NCBI GenBank assembly: GCA_006218035.1
Contig: VBWC01000019.1
Coordinates: 1-33,366 of the forward strand
Length of the DNA stretch: 33,366 nt
DNA from: Gammaproteobacteria bacterium
Lineage (GTDB): Bacteria; Pseudomonadota; Gammaproteobacteria; VBWC01
Reading direction: 5' to 3'
Part shown: positions 1 through 8,480 of the stretch, piece by piece
Numbering within the stretch: position 1 is the stretch's first letter
Layout of the letters: each line of letters starts with the position of its first letter
Notes under the pieces: model-generated
Database searches by the model: none
What the model saw: only the letters and a program-made list of their open reading frames with translations
Told to the model about the DNA's origin: nothing
Translations under genes and position numbers: made by a program

Positions 1-51
1 ACCTTCTGGCATCACCGAGTGAAAGCTTGGCAAAGAGTGGGCGTCCATGTA

Positions 52-84
52 TGGGTTAGCGATGCCCCAGCATCGCGTAACCCA
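52..84. repeat. Short palindromic intergenic repeat (GGGTTA type)
   Basis: The arms TGGGTTAGCGATGC and GCATCGCGTAACCCA pair apart from one offset base, around a 4-nt loop. It resembles the scattered intergenic palindromes of the GTGGGTTA...TAACCCAC kind seen in many proteobacteria. Only one copy lies here, so family membership rests on recognition. Confidence 0.55.
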
Positions 85-136
85 CCAACCGTTGCGCAGA
101 AACACAAACTCACGAAGACGCGGCGCATCCGATAGA

Positions 137-172
137 CATCCGGCGCAATGCGCCTTGCTTATTGCGCCCTAC
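137..172 (+). repeat. REP-like palindrome, copy 1
   Basis: A 36-bp element starts CATCCGGCGCAAT and ends ATTGCGCCCTAC. GGCGCAAT and ATTGCGCC form the stem. Two further copies lie at 1101-1136 (inverted) and 1546-1581 (same orientation), differing only at two or three loop positions. It ends 4 bp beyond the stop codon of the neighbouring minus-strand gene. Confidence 0.85.
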
Positions 173-176
173 CTTT

Positions 177-1082
177 CTACCGTGGCCGACTGGAGGACTG
201 CTCTTCTGTCGGCGGTGGATGCTCGTAGAAGTATCCCATGAGATGGCTGTATCGAAATGCCAATTTGCTGTTTCCAGAATCTTGGTGTTTCCGAAGTTGA
301 GCCATCACAAATGCATATGCCTCGTTGTAAAGAACCACGTGATTGTCTTGTGTAACAGACCACCTGAACGATTCCCCAAGATAATGTAGTGTCCAAGAAC
401 CGTCAGCATCCGGAATAAGCATTTTTAAACACAGATCGGCAAGCGCTCTGTTGAACCGGGAAAAAGGGTCGGTATCGGTATTCCGAGAACAGGCTTGTAA
501 GAACTGGATGGTGCGAGAACTTACGACAATACGCGGATACTGCGCCACCTCGCTTTCCAATTCATAGGCCCGTACAACCGCCGGCCCATATAATTCGCCC
601 ACGTGTAGTTCCATACCCCACGCGACGTCTATCGCACCACGTACAGGTTTCCCCCTAGTAAGGCCCAAGAAACATAGAGTCCCGGATAGACAAAAGATGC
701 TATAGATACCATTCATTAAGCACTTAATGTCACGATCTCCTAGACTCACGAAAGAAACCAAACCATCCGACCATCGCTGCGTGGTTAAACGGGTAAACTG
801 CATCGCATCCCATGTTACCCGCTCCTCGTCAGATAATGTCGATCGAAACGGCGAGTTTGGGTCCGGTTCAATAACCCTCTTCACCATTGTTTCCGCGTCT
901 CTCTGAAGTCGAATTATCGCACCGATACTTTCTCGTATAATCGTGAGAAAGGCTTCCCGGTCAGCATCAGTATTCAGAACCGGCAAAAGGCCCTGGCCAT
1001 GAAGAGCTTCTCGCTGCCCCAGTAGATCTATAAAACTGACGCAATAGTTATAAGTAGCGTAGTTTTCTTGGCGATTGCTCAT
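177..1082 (-). CDS. Hypothetical protein with nucleotide-cyclase-like motifs, bracketed by REPs
   Basis: About 301 residues from the ATG at 1082, which has GGAAAG a few bases upstream. An alternative GTG at 1100 abuts a repeat. The protein opens with a FIDLLG motif (Asp19), has WSDG with Asp106 in the middle, then RGAI...G and a YGPAVVRAYELE stretch at about 141-170. This order resembles the class III nucleotidyl cyclase core: first metal Asp in FxDxxG, second metal Asp in the beta hairpin, then RxGI..G. Related unnamed proteins share the GPA-AYELE-YPRI stretch. No signal peptide or membrane segment is visible. Its base composition looks lower in GC than the enzymes downstream. With inverted REP copies on both sides it looks like an acquired single-gene unit. 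Cyclase activity is inference; the family is not firmly recognised. Confidence 0.7.
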   Translation of the reverse strand: MSNRQENYATYNYCVSFIDLLGQREALHGQGLLPVLNTDADREAFLTIIRESIGAIIRLQRDAETMVKRVIEPDPNSPFRSTLSDEERVTWDAMQFTRLTTQRWSDGLVSFVSLGDRDIKCLMNGIYSIFCLSGTLCFLGLTRGKPVRGAIDVAWGMELHVGELYGPAVVRAYELESEVAQYPRIVVSSRTIQFLQACSRNTDTDPFSRFNRALADLCLKMLIPDADGSWTLHYLGESFRWSVTQDNHVVLYNEAYAFVMAQLRKHQDSGNSKLAFRYSHLMGYFYEHPPPTEEQSSSRPR

Positions 1083-1100
1083 GCCATCTTTCCAGAACAC

Positions 1101-1136
1101 GTAGGGCGCAATAAGCGAAGCGCATTGCGCCGGATG
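1101..1136 (-). repeat. REP-like palindrome, copy 2 (inverted)
   Basis: This is the reverse complement of the element at 137-172 with two base differences in the loop. With copy 1 it brackets the 177-1082 gene. Its other edge touches the stop codon of the transposase remnant at 1137. Confidence 0.85.
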
Positions 1137-1522
1137 TCAGTCCGAATACTCCAACCCAGTCTCATTACCGCCAGCCCAATCCACCGGATAGACGCCCTGA
1201 TCCACCAGCCGATGAAACGTCGAATACGGCCATTGTGCCACAGCCTCCACCAAACCGGGTTTCACCGGGTTGATGTGCACATATTCAAATGGCCCTGAAA
1301 GTCGGTGTCGTTCGGCGATAATTCTATTGCACATACATGACGCTGCATGATAGCCGTCATTCCGAGCGTAGCGCAGCGCAGACCCGGAATCCAGTAGTCG
1401 TAGTAAGACTGGATTCCCGCTTTCGCGGGAATGACGTTCTTTAGATATGTCAGACATTTTCCTGACAGGTTATCGATAAAGAGGCCGAACCACCGGTACC
1501 AGGTGCGGCGATAATCTGGCAT
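1137..1522 (-). pseudogene. REP-associated tyrosine transposase (RAYT, IS200-like) remnant
   Basis: The 3' part encodes YVHINPVKPGLV, then QWPYSTFHR and GVYPVDWAGG, the typical C-terminal end of RAYT (Y1_Tnp) proteins. Just upstream in another frame is DTDFQGHLN, which normally precedes YVHxNPVK, so there is a frameshift near 1284. The N-terminal signature MPDYRRTW survives at 1499-1522 and then loses frame. The catalytic middle, with the HUH motif and the tyrosine, is gone. A repeat at 1355-1436 lies between the two surviving ends. RAYT proteins mobilise REP sequences, and three REP-like copies surround this remnant. It is non-functional. Confidence 0.8.
1355..1436. repeat. dRS3-like intergenic repeat inside the transposase remnant
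   Basis: Perfect 9-bp terminal inverted repeats CGTCATTCC/GGAATGACG enclose the inner pairs GGAATCCAGT and ACTGGATTCC. This is the common proteobacterial repeat containing ATTCCCGC-N-GCGGGAAT, comparable to neisserial dRS3. A relative lies at 9168-9365. Confidence 0.75.
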
Positions 1523-1545
1523 GGCGAAGCGATCGCGCCATTTTT

Positions 1546-1581
1546 CATCCGGCGCAATGCGCTACGCTTATTGCGCCCTAC
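1546..1581 (+). repeat. REP-like palindrome, copy 3
   Basis: Same 36-bp element and orientation as 137-172, differing only at two loop bases. It lies just upstream of the transposase remnant's start, so the remnant too is bracketed by inverted REP copies (1101-1136 and 1546-1581). Confidence 0.85.
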
Positions 1582-1601
1582 GTCCTGACCAAATCGCGCC
1601 T

Positions 1602-1692
1602 TGTCATTTCGACCGCAGGGAGAAATCCTGCTGCGATTGAATCGCCTCGCGGATTTTGACCACTAAGATTTCTCCCTGCGGTCGAAATGACA
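1602..1692. repeat. Perfect 26-bp inverted repeat (MITE-like hairpin)
   Basis: The left arm 1602-1627 begins TGTCATTTCGACCGCAGG. The right arm 1667-1692 is its exact reverse complement, and 39 nt separate them. Repeats of the TGTCATTTCGA...GAGAAATC kind are scattered between genes in many bacteria. There is no coding content. Confidence 0.8.
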
Positions 1693-1708
1693 CTTAACCA
1701 GAACCTCC

Positions 1709-1756
1709 GTCATAGCCCCCTCCTCACCCTAACCCCCTCCAGAAGGGAAAGGGAGA
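1709..1756. repeat. Possible CCTCACCCTAACCCC-type intergenic repeat
   Basis: A C-rich stretch followed by AGAAGGGAAAGGGAG recalls a widespread short repeat in which CCCTAACCCTCTCC pairs with GGAGAGGG. The match is imperfect and it occurs once here. Confidence 0.35.
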
Positions 1757-1810
1757 CGAACAGGCGTTAGCGTCGAGTGCTACGCGGATCGCCCTCGACC
1801 GCGTGTCGAT

Positions 1811-1861
1811 CCGCATGCAATCATGCGGACGTCGACGGCGCAATCAACCCGCATTGGTTGA
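1811..1861 (-). terminator. Two small hairpins after the phosphoketolase gene
   Basis: CCGCATG-caat-CATGCGG (1811-1828) and TCAACC-cgcatt-GGTTGA (1844-1861) lie directly 3' of the minus-strand gene ending at 1868. Neither is followed by a T run on the minus strand, so they would be weak or Rho-assisted terminators or 3'-end protecting stems. Confidence 0.3.
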
Positions 1862-1867
1862 CCCTGT

Positions 1868-4234
1868 TCATGTGTCGCCCTGCCACTTCCAGTTGCGGAT
1901 CTCCGGCATGTCCTGGCCGTGCCTGTTGATGTATTGCCTGTGCTCGATCAATTTTTCCTTGATCTGCTGCTTGAGGTAAATGCCTTTGTCGCCGGTCTGC
2001 GGCAGGCGATCGATGGTATCCATCACCAGATGGAAGCGGTCCAGATCGTTCAGCACCGTCATGTCGAAGGGCGTGGTGATGGTGCCCTCTTCCTTGTAGC
2101 CGCGCACGTGGATGTTGTCGTGATTGGTGCGGCGGTAGGTCAGCCGGTGGATCAGCCACGGGTAGGCATGGTAGGCGAAGATCACCGGCTTGTCCCGGGT
2201 GAAGAGCTCGTCGAAATCCGTGTCGCTCAGGCCGTGCGGATGTTCACTGGGCGGTTGCAGCTTCATCAGGTCGACAATATTGACCACGCGGATCTTCAGC
2301 TCGGGCAAGTGCTCGCGCAGGATGGAAACGGCGGCCAGCGTTTCCAGCGTGGGCACGTCGCCACAGCAGGCCATGACCACATCGGGCGCAACCGCCTGGT
2401 CGTTGCTCGCCCACTGCCAGATACCAATGCCCGCAGTGCAGTGCTTGACGGCGGCGTCCATCGTCAGCCACTGCGGCGCCGGATGTTTGCCCGCGACCAC
2501 GACGTTGACGTAATGACGGCTGCGCAGGCAGTGGTCCATCACCGACAGCAGGCAGTTGGCATCCGGCGGCAGGTATACCCGCACGATCCCGGCCTTCTTG
2601 TTCACGACGTGGTCGATGAATCCGGGATCCTGGTGAGTGAAGCCGTTGTGATCCTGGCGCCAGACATGCGAGGCCAGCAGGTAGTTCAGCGAGGCGATCT
2701 TGCGCCGCCACGGCAGCTGCGCCGTGACCTTGAGCCACTTGGCGTGCTGGTTGAACATCGAATCGACGATGTGGATGAACGCCTCATAGCAATTAAATAG
2801 TCCATGCCGGCCGGTGAGCAGGTAACCTTCGAGCCAGCCCTCGCACTGGTGCTCGCTGAGCATTTCCATCACGCGTCCGGTGGGCGCGAGAAACTCATCG
2901 TTCGGCACGGTCGCCGCGGCCCATTGGCGCTGCGTCACGTCGAAGAGTGCTCCCAGACCGTTGGAGATCGTTTCGTCCGGGCCGAAGACGCGGAAATTCC
3001 GCTGCTCGCTGTTCAGCTTTGCGACATCGCGCAGAAAAGGCCCGAGCACACGGGTGTCGCCGATGCCGCGTATTCCCGGCGCAGTCACGTCGACCGCGTA
3101 GTCGCGAAAATCCGGCATGCGCAGGTCGCGCAGCAGCATGCCGCCGTTAGCGTGGGGATTCGCGCCCATGCGTCGTTCGCCCTCGGGCGCCAGTTCCGCC
3201 AGCTCCGGTTTCAAGCGGCCCTGCGCATCGAAGAGCTCTTCCGGCCGGTAGCTCCTGAACCAGTCTTCCAGCAACTGTAGATGTTCGGGATGCGCGGCCG
3301 GGTGGAGCGGCACCTGGTGTGAACGGAAGGTCCCTTCCACCTGCCGACCATCGACCATCGTCGGCCCCGTCCAACCCTTGGGTGACACCAGGACGATCAT
3401 CGGCCAGTGCGGACGTGTGAGATCGCCATGGGCACGAGCGCGCTTTTGAATATGCTTGATCTGCTCCACTGCCGCATCCAGTGTCGTTGCCATCGCCTCG
3501 TGCATCAGCGCCGGTTCGTGACCCTCGACGAAGACGGGCGTCCACCCGTAGCCGCGCAGTAACTGTTCCAGTTCTTCGCGGCCGATGCGCGCGAGCACGG
3601 CGGGATTGGCGATCTTGTAGCCATTGAGATGCAGGATCGGCAGCACCGCGCCGTCGGTTACCGGATCGAGAAACTTGTTGGAATGCCACGCCGTGGCCAG
3701 CGGCCCCGTCTCCGCCTCGCCATCGCCAACGACACAGGCGACGATGAGATCGGGATTGTCGAACACCGCGCCGAACGCATGGCTAAGCGAATAGCCCAGC
3801 TCACCGCCCTCGTGGATCGAGCCCGGACACTCCGGCGAGGCGTGGCTGGGAATGCCGCCGGGAAATGAAAACTGCTTGAAGAGTCTCTGCAACCCGGCCG
3901 CATCCTGGCTGATGTCGGGATATATCTCGCTGTAAGTGCCTTCAAGGTAGGTGTTGCCCACGACGGCCGGGCCGCCGTGCCCGGGACCGGAGACATAGAT
4001 CATGTCGAGGTCGTATTTTTTGATGACCCGGTTGAGGTGCACATAAATAAAATTCTGCCCGGGCGTTGTGCCCCAGTGTCCCAGTAGCATGGGCTTTATA
4101 TCCGCCAGCGTCAGCGGCCGCCTCAGCAGCGGATTATCGTAAAGATAAATCTGGCCAACCGACAGATAGTTCGCGGCGCGCCAGTAGGCGTGCATTTTGT
4201 CGAGCAGTTCCGGGACAAGGGATTTTTTCTTCAT
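1868..4234 (-). CDS. xfp: Phosphoketolase (xylulose-5-P / fructose-6-P)
   Basis: At 788 residues it has the usual family length. This thiamine-diphosphate enzyme splits xylulose 5-phosphate, and often fructose 6-phosphate, with phosphate into acetyl phosphate and glyceraldehyde 3-phosphate or erythrose 4-phosphate. Visible hallmarks are [12 protein letters not shown] near residue 52, SGPGHGGPA, the first family signature [15 protein letters not shown], and [19 protein letters not shown] containing the ThDP-binding GDG followed by the downstream Asn. The protein is cytosolic, with no signal sequence. The ATG at 4234 has GGAG about 10 nt upstream. It starts only 18 bp after acetate kinase, so the two are almost certainly cotranscribed and acetyl phosphate passes to AckA. 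No truncation is visible. Xu5P-only versus dual specificity cannot be read from sequence alone. Confidence 0.97.
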   Translation of the reverse strand: MKKKSLVPELLDKMHAYWRAANYLSVGQIYLYDNPLLRRPLTLADIKPMLLGHWGTTPGQNFIYVHLNRVIKKYDLDMIYVSGPGHGGPAVVGNTYLEGTYSEIYPDISQDAAGLQRLFKQFSFPGGIPSHASPECPGSIHEGGELGYSLSHAFGAVFDNPDLIVACVVGDGEAETGPLATAWHSNKFLDPVTDGAVLPILHLNGYKIANPAVLARIGREELEQLLRGYGWTPVFVEGHEPALMHEAMATTLDAAVEQIKHIQKRARAHGDLTRPHWPMIVLVSPKGWTGPTMVDGRQVEGTFRSHQVPLHPAAHPEHLQLLEDWFRSYRPEELFDAQGRLKPELAELAPEGERRMGANPHANGGMLLRDLRMPDFRDYAVDVTAPGIRGIGDTRVLGPFLRDVAKLNSEQRNFRVFGPDETISNGLGALFDVTQRQWAAATVPNDEFLAPTGRVMEMLSEHQCEGWLEGYLLTGRHGLFNCYEAFIHIVDSMFNQHAKWLKVTAQLPWRRKIASLNYLLASHVWRQDHNGFTHQDPGFIDHVVNKKAGIVRVYLPPDANCLLSVMDHCLRSRHYVNVVVAGKHPAPQWLTMDAAVKHCTAGIGIWQWASNDQAVAPDVVMACCGDVPTLETLAAVSILREHLPELKIRVVNIVDLMKLQPPSEHPHGLSDTDFDELFTRDKPVIFAYHAYPWLIHRLTYRRTNHDNIHVRGYKEEGTITTPFDMTVLNDLDRFHLVMDTIDRLPQTGDKGIYLKQQIKEKLIEHRQYINRHGQDMPEIRNWKWQGDT

Positions 4235-4252
4235 CGTTCAATGCTCCATGTT

Positions 4253-5446
4253 TCAGCCCATGCCGAGTACGCGGCAAACCGACCTGGCTATCATGCGCTC
4301 TTCGTCCGTGCGTATGACGCGGACCGGGACCCGGGCGGTCGTTGCAGAAATCACGCCTGCATTCGCCGCGTTGTGCGTTTCGTCGAGTTCGATTCCAAGA
4401 AATTCCAGCCCCGCACAGATCCGCGCGCGGACGGTGGGCGCGTTCTCGCCGATCCCGCCCGCGAATACCAGCGTATCCAGCCCGCCCAGCGCCGCCGCGT
4501 ATGCGCCTATCCATTTCTTGGCCTGGTAACAAAACAGCGCGATTGCTTCGGCCGCCCGCACGTCCCGCGTTTCGCACTCCAGCAAGTCACGCATGTCGGC
4601 GCTGGTCCCGGACACACCGAGCAGCCCGGACGCATGGTTGACCATTGCCTGAAATTGCGTCGCGCTCATTTTCTCGGTGCGCGCCAGGTAGGCGACCAGT
4701 CCCGGATCCAGATCCCCCGAGCGAGTGCTCATCACCAATCCCGCCGCGGGTGTGAAACCCATGCTGGTGTCGATACTCTTACCGTCGCGCACGGCGGCCA
4801 GGCTCGCGCCGTTGCCGAGATGGGCAAGGATCACGCGACCCTGCGTTGCCGCCGGGTCGCCGACGCGGGCGAGTTCTTCCATGAGGAATTCATAAGACAA
4901 ACCGTGAAACCCGTAGCGCCGCACGCCGGCCGCCTCGTAGCGTCGCGGAATCGGCAACAGACTGGCGACCCGCGGCATGGTGCGGTGAAACGCCGTGTCA
5001 AAGCACGCCACCTGAGGCAATGCCGGATGGCGTTGGCGGAATGTCTCCAGCAACGCGATCTCCAGCGGCAGATGCTCGGGATCGAACGGACTGAGCCGGC
5101 GCAGCTCCTCCACCAATGCCGCAGTGATACGCTGCGGCTCGCTGTACTTTTGCCCGCCGTGCACTACGCGATGCCCCACTGCGGTCAAGGCATCACGCCG
5201 GTTGTGTTCCTCGATCCAGCCCATCAGCGCACCCACCGCCGCCGTGTAATCCGGCGCCGTCACCGACCGCGAACAGTTGTCCGCCGGGTTCAGGCCTTTT
5301 ACCCGCAGGGTGGTCTCGGGCAGTCCAATCCGCTCAATCACGCCTGCCAGCATCCGATGGTACGAGTCACCAACCTCGAACAGCGCAAACTTGATACTCG
5401 ACGAACCGCCGTTGATCGTTAGCACGCGTTCTTTAGTCTGGCTCAC
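4253..5446 (-). CDS. ackA: Acetate kinase
   Basis: At 397 residues it is full length for the ASKHA-fold acetate kinases. It converts acetyl phosphate and ADP to acetate and ATP. The N-terminal NGGSSSIKFALF, HRVVHGGQ, FDTAFH, AHLGNGASL, SMGFTPAAGLVMSTRSGDLDPG and C-terminal FAGGIGENAPTVR motifs are all present, so the active site looks complete. It lies 18 bp upstream of phosphoketolase on the same strand, giving a two-enzyme acetyl-phosphate-to-ATP module. A decayed alpha-glucan phosphorylase gene lies immediately upstream. The enzyme is cytosolic and should also control the acetyl-phosphate pool. Confidence 0.97.
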   Translation of the reverse strand: MSQTKERVLTINGGSSSIKFALFEVGDSYHRMLAGVIERIGLPETTLRVKGLNPADNCSRSVTAPDYTAAVGALMGWIEEHNRRDALTAVGHRVVHGGQKYSEPQRITAALVEELRRLSPFDPEHLPLEIALLETFRQRHPALPQVACFDTAFHRTMPRVASLLPIPRRYEAAGVRRYGFHGLSYEFLMEELARVGDPAATQGRVILAHLGNGASLAAVRDGKSIDTSMGFTPAAGLVMSTRSGDLDPGLVAYLARTEKMSATQFQAMVNHASGLLGVSGTSADMRDLLECETRDVRAAEAIALFCYQAKKWIGAYAAALGGLDTLVFAGGIGENAPTVRARICAGLEFLGIELDETHNAANAGVISATTARVPVRVIRTDEERMIARSVCRVLGMG

Positions 5447-5514
5447 ATTTCATTCCTTTGTTTTTTTGCACGCATTGGATTTCGTTATTAACTCCGATGC
5501 CTTGCAAAACTGAA

Positions 5515-5753
5515 TTACTGTTGCCACAGGATATGGGCGTCTTCCAGCGGAACCGCCACGCCGTCGCGGTGCGGTATCAGCCGCGCGGTATAGTCTGCCG
5601 CCGGTCGGCTTGCAGCCACCTTCGCGCGATAGGCGAAACCGTTTATAGCGCCCACCACATGTCCAGCGCAAGCTCGGCCAGGGAATCGAATCCGTCGATA
5701 TCGGCGGAAAAAAAATGCTGCTTGGGGTGACTGATCTGTGTTTGTTCGTTCAT
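5515..5753 (-). pseudogene. Collapsed alpha-glucan (glycogen) phosphorylase
   Basis: From the ATG at 5753 (GGAG upstream) the frame reads MNEQTQISHPKQ, then DGFDSLAELALDMWWAL and a stop. This is the N-terminal start of the DUF3417-type alpha-glucan phosphorylases. In a different frame the last part reads NGFAYRAKVAASRPAADYTA and ends PLEDAHILWQQ, the extreme C-terminus of the same family. Roughly 800 internal residues are absent, including the pyridoxal-phosphate lysine region, and the junction is out of frame. It is therefore an internal-deletion scar and not a small gene. Its position between cardiolipin synthase and ackA suggests the ancestral operon once fed glycogen-derived sugar phosphate into the phosphoketolase route. 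Confidence 0.8.
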
Positions 5754-5783
5754 GGTGTCTCCTGCAAGGCCCCCGACAGGCCC

Positions 5784-7016
5784 TCACTCGTTTTCGGTCG
5801 GGCGCCTTTCACTGGCATAGCCGCTGATTCCCGTCATCAATCGCAGCACACTGTAACTAAGCCAGCTTATAAACCGTAAACCAGCGCGTTGCTGTTTCCA
5901 GTTTTCCGCCAGAATGCGCTGACCATCCGTTGCCACGGTATTTTTCAGGCTTTTCGCCAGGATCGCGCCAAACGCTTCGTCATCGACGACCACATTCGCT
6001 TCGCGTGAAAGAAGCAGACTGAACGGATCGATATTCGACGACCCCACCGTCGCCCAATGCCCGTCGATCACCGCCACTTTGGCGTGGAGGAAGCCCTTGC
6101 GGTATTCGTAAATTTCAATTCCGGCATCGAGCAGATTGCCGTAGAGCGCGCGCGATGCGTAATGTTCGAGAAGATATTCCACCTTACCCTGCAGCAGCAA
6201 AACCACCCGGACGCCGCGCCCGGCTGCATTGATAAGCGCATGACGAAAATCCACACCCGGCAAAAAGTAGGCATGGGCAAGAATAATTTCGGACTCCGCC
6301 TGCTCGATCGCCAGCATATACGCCGCCTCAATATCCCGGCGATGGCGGAAATTGTCTCTCATCACGAAGGCCGCGCTCATCGATCCCCCGGTGGTGGTCG
6401 GAACCGGTAGCGCCTTGTTCCGGACCGTCCCTTTGCGAAACGTGCTCCATGCCACCATGGACCACAAGCGCCGGGCGGAAAGGTGGACTACATCCACCAG
6501 CGGTCCTTCCACGGCAACGGCGTAATCATAGCGAGTCGCCATATCGCCCGCCGGTTCCCCGTCGTCAATAATGTTAATCCCTCCGACAAAGGCGATCTCG
6601 CGGTCTACCACGACAATTTTCCGGTGCATGCGGCGCAGGCGCTTGCGCCGCAATGTCCAGGGGGATATTTTTGGCCGGAAGATGAGCGTCTTCACACCGT
6701 CCGCCCGCAGCCGGTCCAGCATGCCGCGTGGCAGGTCGCTGGATCCGTAGCCGTCGATCAATACATACACCTTTACGCCGCGCCGGACCGCCCGTGTCAG
6801 CGCGTCGGCAATCCGCAGTCCGGTAGCGTCATTTTTGTAAATATACGTCTCAAGATAAATTTCATGCCTGGCCCGGTCGAACGCCGCTTCGATGGCGGGA
6901 AAATAGGCTGCTCCGTTCTGTAACAGGGTGACCTGATTGCCAGGAACAAAACCGGACCAACTCGCGGACAAGACCGCTTGATAAAAACTTCGGTGTCGTC
7001 GTTTTCCGTGGGGCAT
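5784..7016 (-). CDS. clsB: Cardiolipin synthase, ClsB-like phospholipase D family
   Basis: 410 residues with two phospholipase-D HKD motifs: HRKIVVVDREIAFVGGINI in the first half and HAKVAVIDGHWATVGSSNID in the second, each followed by the family Gly/Ser-Asn signature. The length and the lack of two N-terminal membrane helices fit ClsB-type cardiolipin synthases. These join phosphatidylglycerol with another phospholipid at the inner membrane. The start at 7016 lacks a clear ribosome site, so a slightly different start is possible. It sits on the same strand between transaldolase (337-bp gap) and the phosphorylase remnant (30-bp gap). The link to carbon metabolism is positional only. The gene symbol is by family resemblance; other phosphatidyltransferase specificities are possible. 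Confidence 0.85.
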   Translation of the reverse strand: MPHGKRRHRSFYQAVLSASWSGFVPGNQVTLLQNGAAYFPAIEAAFDRARHEIYLETYIYKNDATGLRIADALTRAVRRGVKVYVLIDGYGSSDLPRGMLDRLRADGVKTLIFRPKISPWTLRRKRLRRMHRKIVVVDREIAFVGGINIIDDGEPAGDMATRYDYAVAVEGPLVDVVHLSARRLWSMVAWSTFRKGTVRNKALPVPTTTGGSMSAAFVMRDNFRHRRDIEAAYMLAIEQAESEIILAHAYFLPGVDFRHALINAAGRGVRVVLLLQGKVEYLLEHYASRALYGNLLDAGIEIYEYRKGFLHAKVAVIDGHWATVGSSNIDPFSLLLSREANVVVDDEAFGAILAKSLKNTVATDGQRILAENWKQQRAGLRFISWLSYSVLRLMTGISGYASERRPTENE

Positions 7017-7353
7017 AACAATAGACTAGTCTCTTATGCCCTCAGTAAATATCCCCGCAAGGTTGCCGGACTCTCCATGAGACGGCTGCGAAATCGTTTG
7101 CACGGGCCATATCCGCTCCCGGTTGCGGCCGATCGCTATGGCTGCGGGTGTGCAAACGATATCGAACACCCCGTATTTCGCTGCGGCCTGCATAGTCCGA
7201 CAGCACTCCGCTGCCCGTGTTCCCGCAAGGGGTTTTACTAATCATCCGGGGTGGCGGGCAGCGGTGTGCGGCACGAGGGCACCCAGCGCATACGGCAGCG
7301 GGGGAAGACTATGTTTCACTATCTTTTTCCTTGGTGACCATTTCAGTAAATGG
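7017..7353. other. Intergenic region between transaldolase and cardiolipin synthase
   Basis: No convincing gene. It contains an 11-bp perfect inverted repeat, ATCGTTTGCAC (7093-7103) and GTGCAAACGAT (7150-7160), around 46 nt, and a hairpin at its right edge. The inverted repeat could be a regulatory stem ahead of the cardiolipin synthase gene. Confidence 0.5.
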
Positions 7354-7356
7354 TCA
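7335..7356 (-). terminator. Hairpin overlapping the transaldolase stop codon
   Basis: TGACCATTT-cagt-AAATGGTCA is a perfect 9-bp stem that includes the TGA stop of the minus-strand transaldolase gene. No T tract follows on the minus strand, so it may stabilise or attenuate the 3' end instead of terminating transcription strongly. Confidence 0.4.
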
Positions 7357-8463
7357 TTTGCGCTGCTCGCCGTCTGGATGTGTCTTCCGGGCAAGCGCGT
7401 CGCTTTTTGACGCGATGCAGGCCATCAGGTCGCGCCAGGATTTTGCGAAAGATTGTGTACCCTCGCGCTGGAGTTGGCCAGCGAGCGCTGTGTCATCTAC
7501 CCCCGCTCGCACGAACGCGGCGAGCACCTGTTCGGCGTCGCCGCCATCCAGCGGCAAAGCGCCTTTCACTGCGCCGTGTTCGGCGAAGGCGAGCAGTGTC
7601 TTCTCGGGCATGGTGTTGATGGTATCCGGCGCGGCGAGCGCTTCGATGTACAGGTTGTCCGACGCGTTGGGATTCTTGGTGCCGGTACTGGCCCACAACA
7701 GGCGTTGCTGCCGGGCGCCGGCGTCGGCCAGTTTCTGCCACCGCTTTGATGCCAGCAGATCGCCATAGGCCTTGTAGGTGCGCCTGGCGATGGCAATGCC
7801 GAGACGATTGCGCAGTGCATCGGCAACTTTGTCCTTGATGGCGACGTCCCAGCGGCTGACGAAAAGCGACGCGACGGAAGCGACATGGGGATCGAGTCCG
7901 GCGGCGATGCGCCGCTCGATACCGCGCATATACGCCTCGGCGGCGGCAATATAGTGCTCGCGGGAAAACAGCAACGTTACATTCACCGGCACGCCGGCGA
8001 AGATCGTCTCCTCGATAGCGGGTATGCCCGCGCGGGTACCCGGTATCTTGATGAACAGATTGGGGCGTTGCGCACGCGCATGCAGTGTCGCCGCCGCCTT
8101 GATGGTGCCTGCCGTGTCATCCGCCAGCAAGGGCGATACCTCCAGCGATACCCAGCCGTCCACGCCGCCGGTGGCAGCGTGGATTGGCCGGAAAAGATCC
8201 GCGGCCTGGCTTAAGTCTTCCAGCGCCAGCTCGAAGAACAATGCCTCGCCAGACTTGCCGGCCAGTGCCTTTTGGCGAATGGCGTCATCATAGAAATCCG
8301 CATTTCTGATGGCGTAATCGAAGATTGTGGGATTGGAGGTCAGCCCGGTGACGGCCAGCTCACGGATATAACGCGCCAGTGTGCCGCTGCGCAGCAGGCC
8401 GCGCGTGATGTTGTCGAGCCAGAGGCTTTGACCGAGATCGTGCAGTTGTTGCGTGGCTTTCAT
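7354..8463 (-). CDS. tal: Transaldolase
   Basis: 369 residues, the longer Tal class found in actinobacteria, cyanobacteria and many proteobacteria. It moves a dihydroxyacetone unit between sedoheptulose 7-phosphate or fructose 6-phosphate and glyceraldehyde 3-phosphate or erythrose 4-phosphate in the non-oxidative pentose phosphate pathway. Visible are LWLDNITR at the N-terminus, TGLTSNPTIFDYAI, PNLFIKIPGTRAG with the Schiff-base lysine in the FIKIPGT strand, NVTLLFSREHY, and LLWASTGTKNP near residue 250. The protein is cytosolic. A HAD-phosphatase fragment ends 17 bp upstream, so the two were one transcription unit. It would adjust pentose and hexose phosphates used by the phosphoketolase encoded further along the same strand. 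Confidence 0.95.
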   Translation of the reverse strand: MKATQQLHDLGQSLWLDNITRGLLRSGTLARYIRELAVTGLTSNPTIFDYAIRNADFYDDAIRQKALAGKSGEALFFELALEDLSQAADLFRPIHAATGGVDGWVSLEVSPLLADDTAGTIKAAATLHARAQRPNLFIKIPGTRAGIPAIEETIFAGVPVNVTLLFSREHYIAAAEAYMRGIERRIAAGLDPHVASVASLFVSRWDVAIKDKVADALRNRLGIAIARRTYKAYGDLLASKRWQKLADAGARQQRLLWASTGTKNPNASDNLYIEALAAPDTINTMPEKTLLAFAEHGAVKGALPLDGGDAEQVLAAFVRAGVDDTALAGQLQREGTQSFAKSWRDLMACIASKSDALARKTHPDGEQRK

Positions 8464-8480
8464 GACATCTCCTGTTGCGC

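Noticed and set aside
137-1692. Clustered repeats considered as a CRISPR array
   Set aside because: The repeats are of different families, in both orientations and irregularly spaced, with no unique spacers of even length and no cas gene.
1919-2800. Long plus-strand open frame opposite phosphoketolase
   Set aside because: It is an antisense shadow of xfp: His/Val/Gln-rich, without family motifs, while the opposite frame encodes a complete conserved enzyme.
4190-5422. 410-codon plus-strand open frame opposite ackA
   Set aside because: An antisense shadow of acetate kinase. GC-rich third positions keep it open by chance; no recognisable protein.
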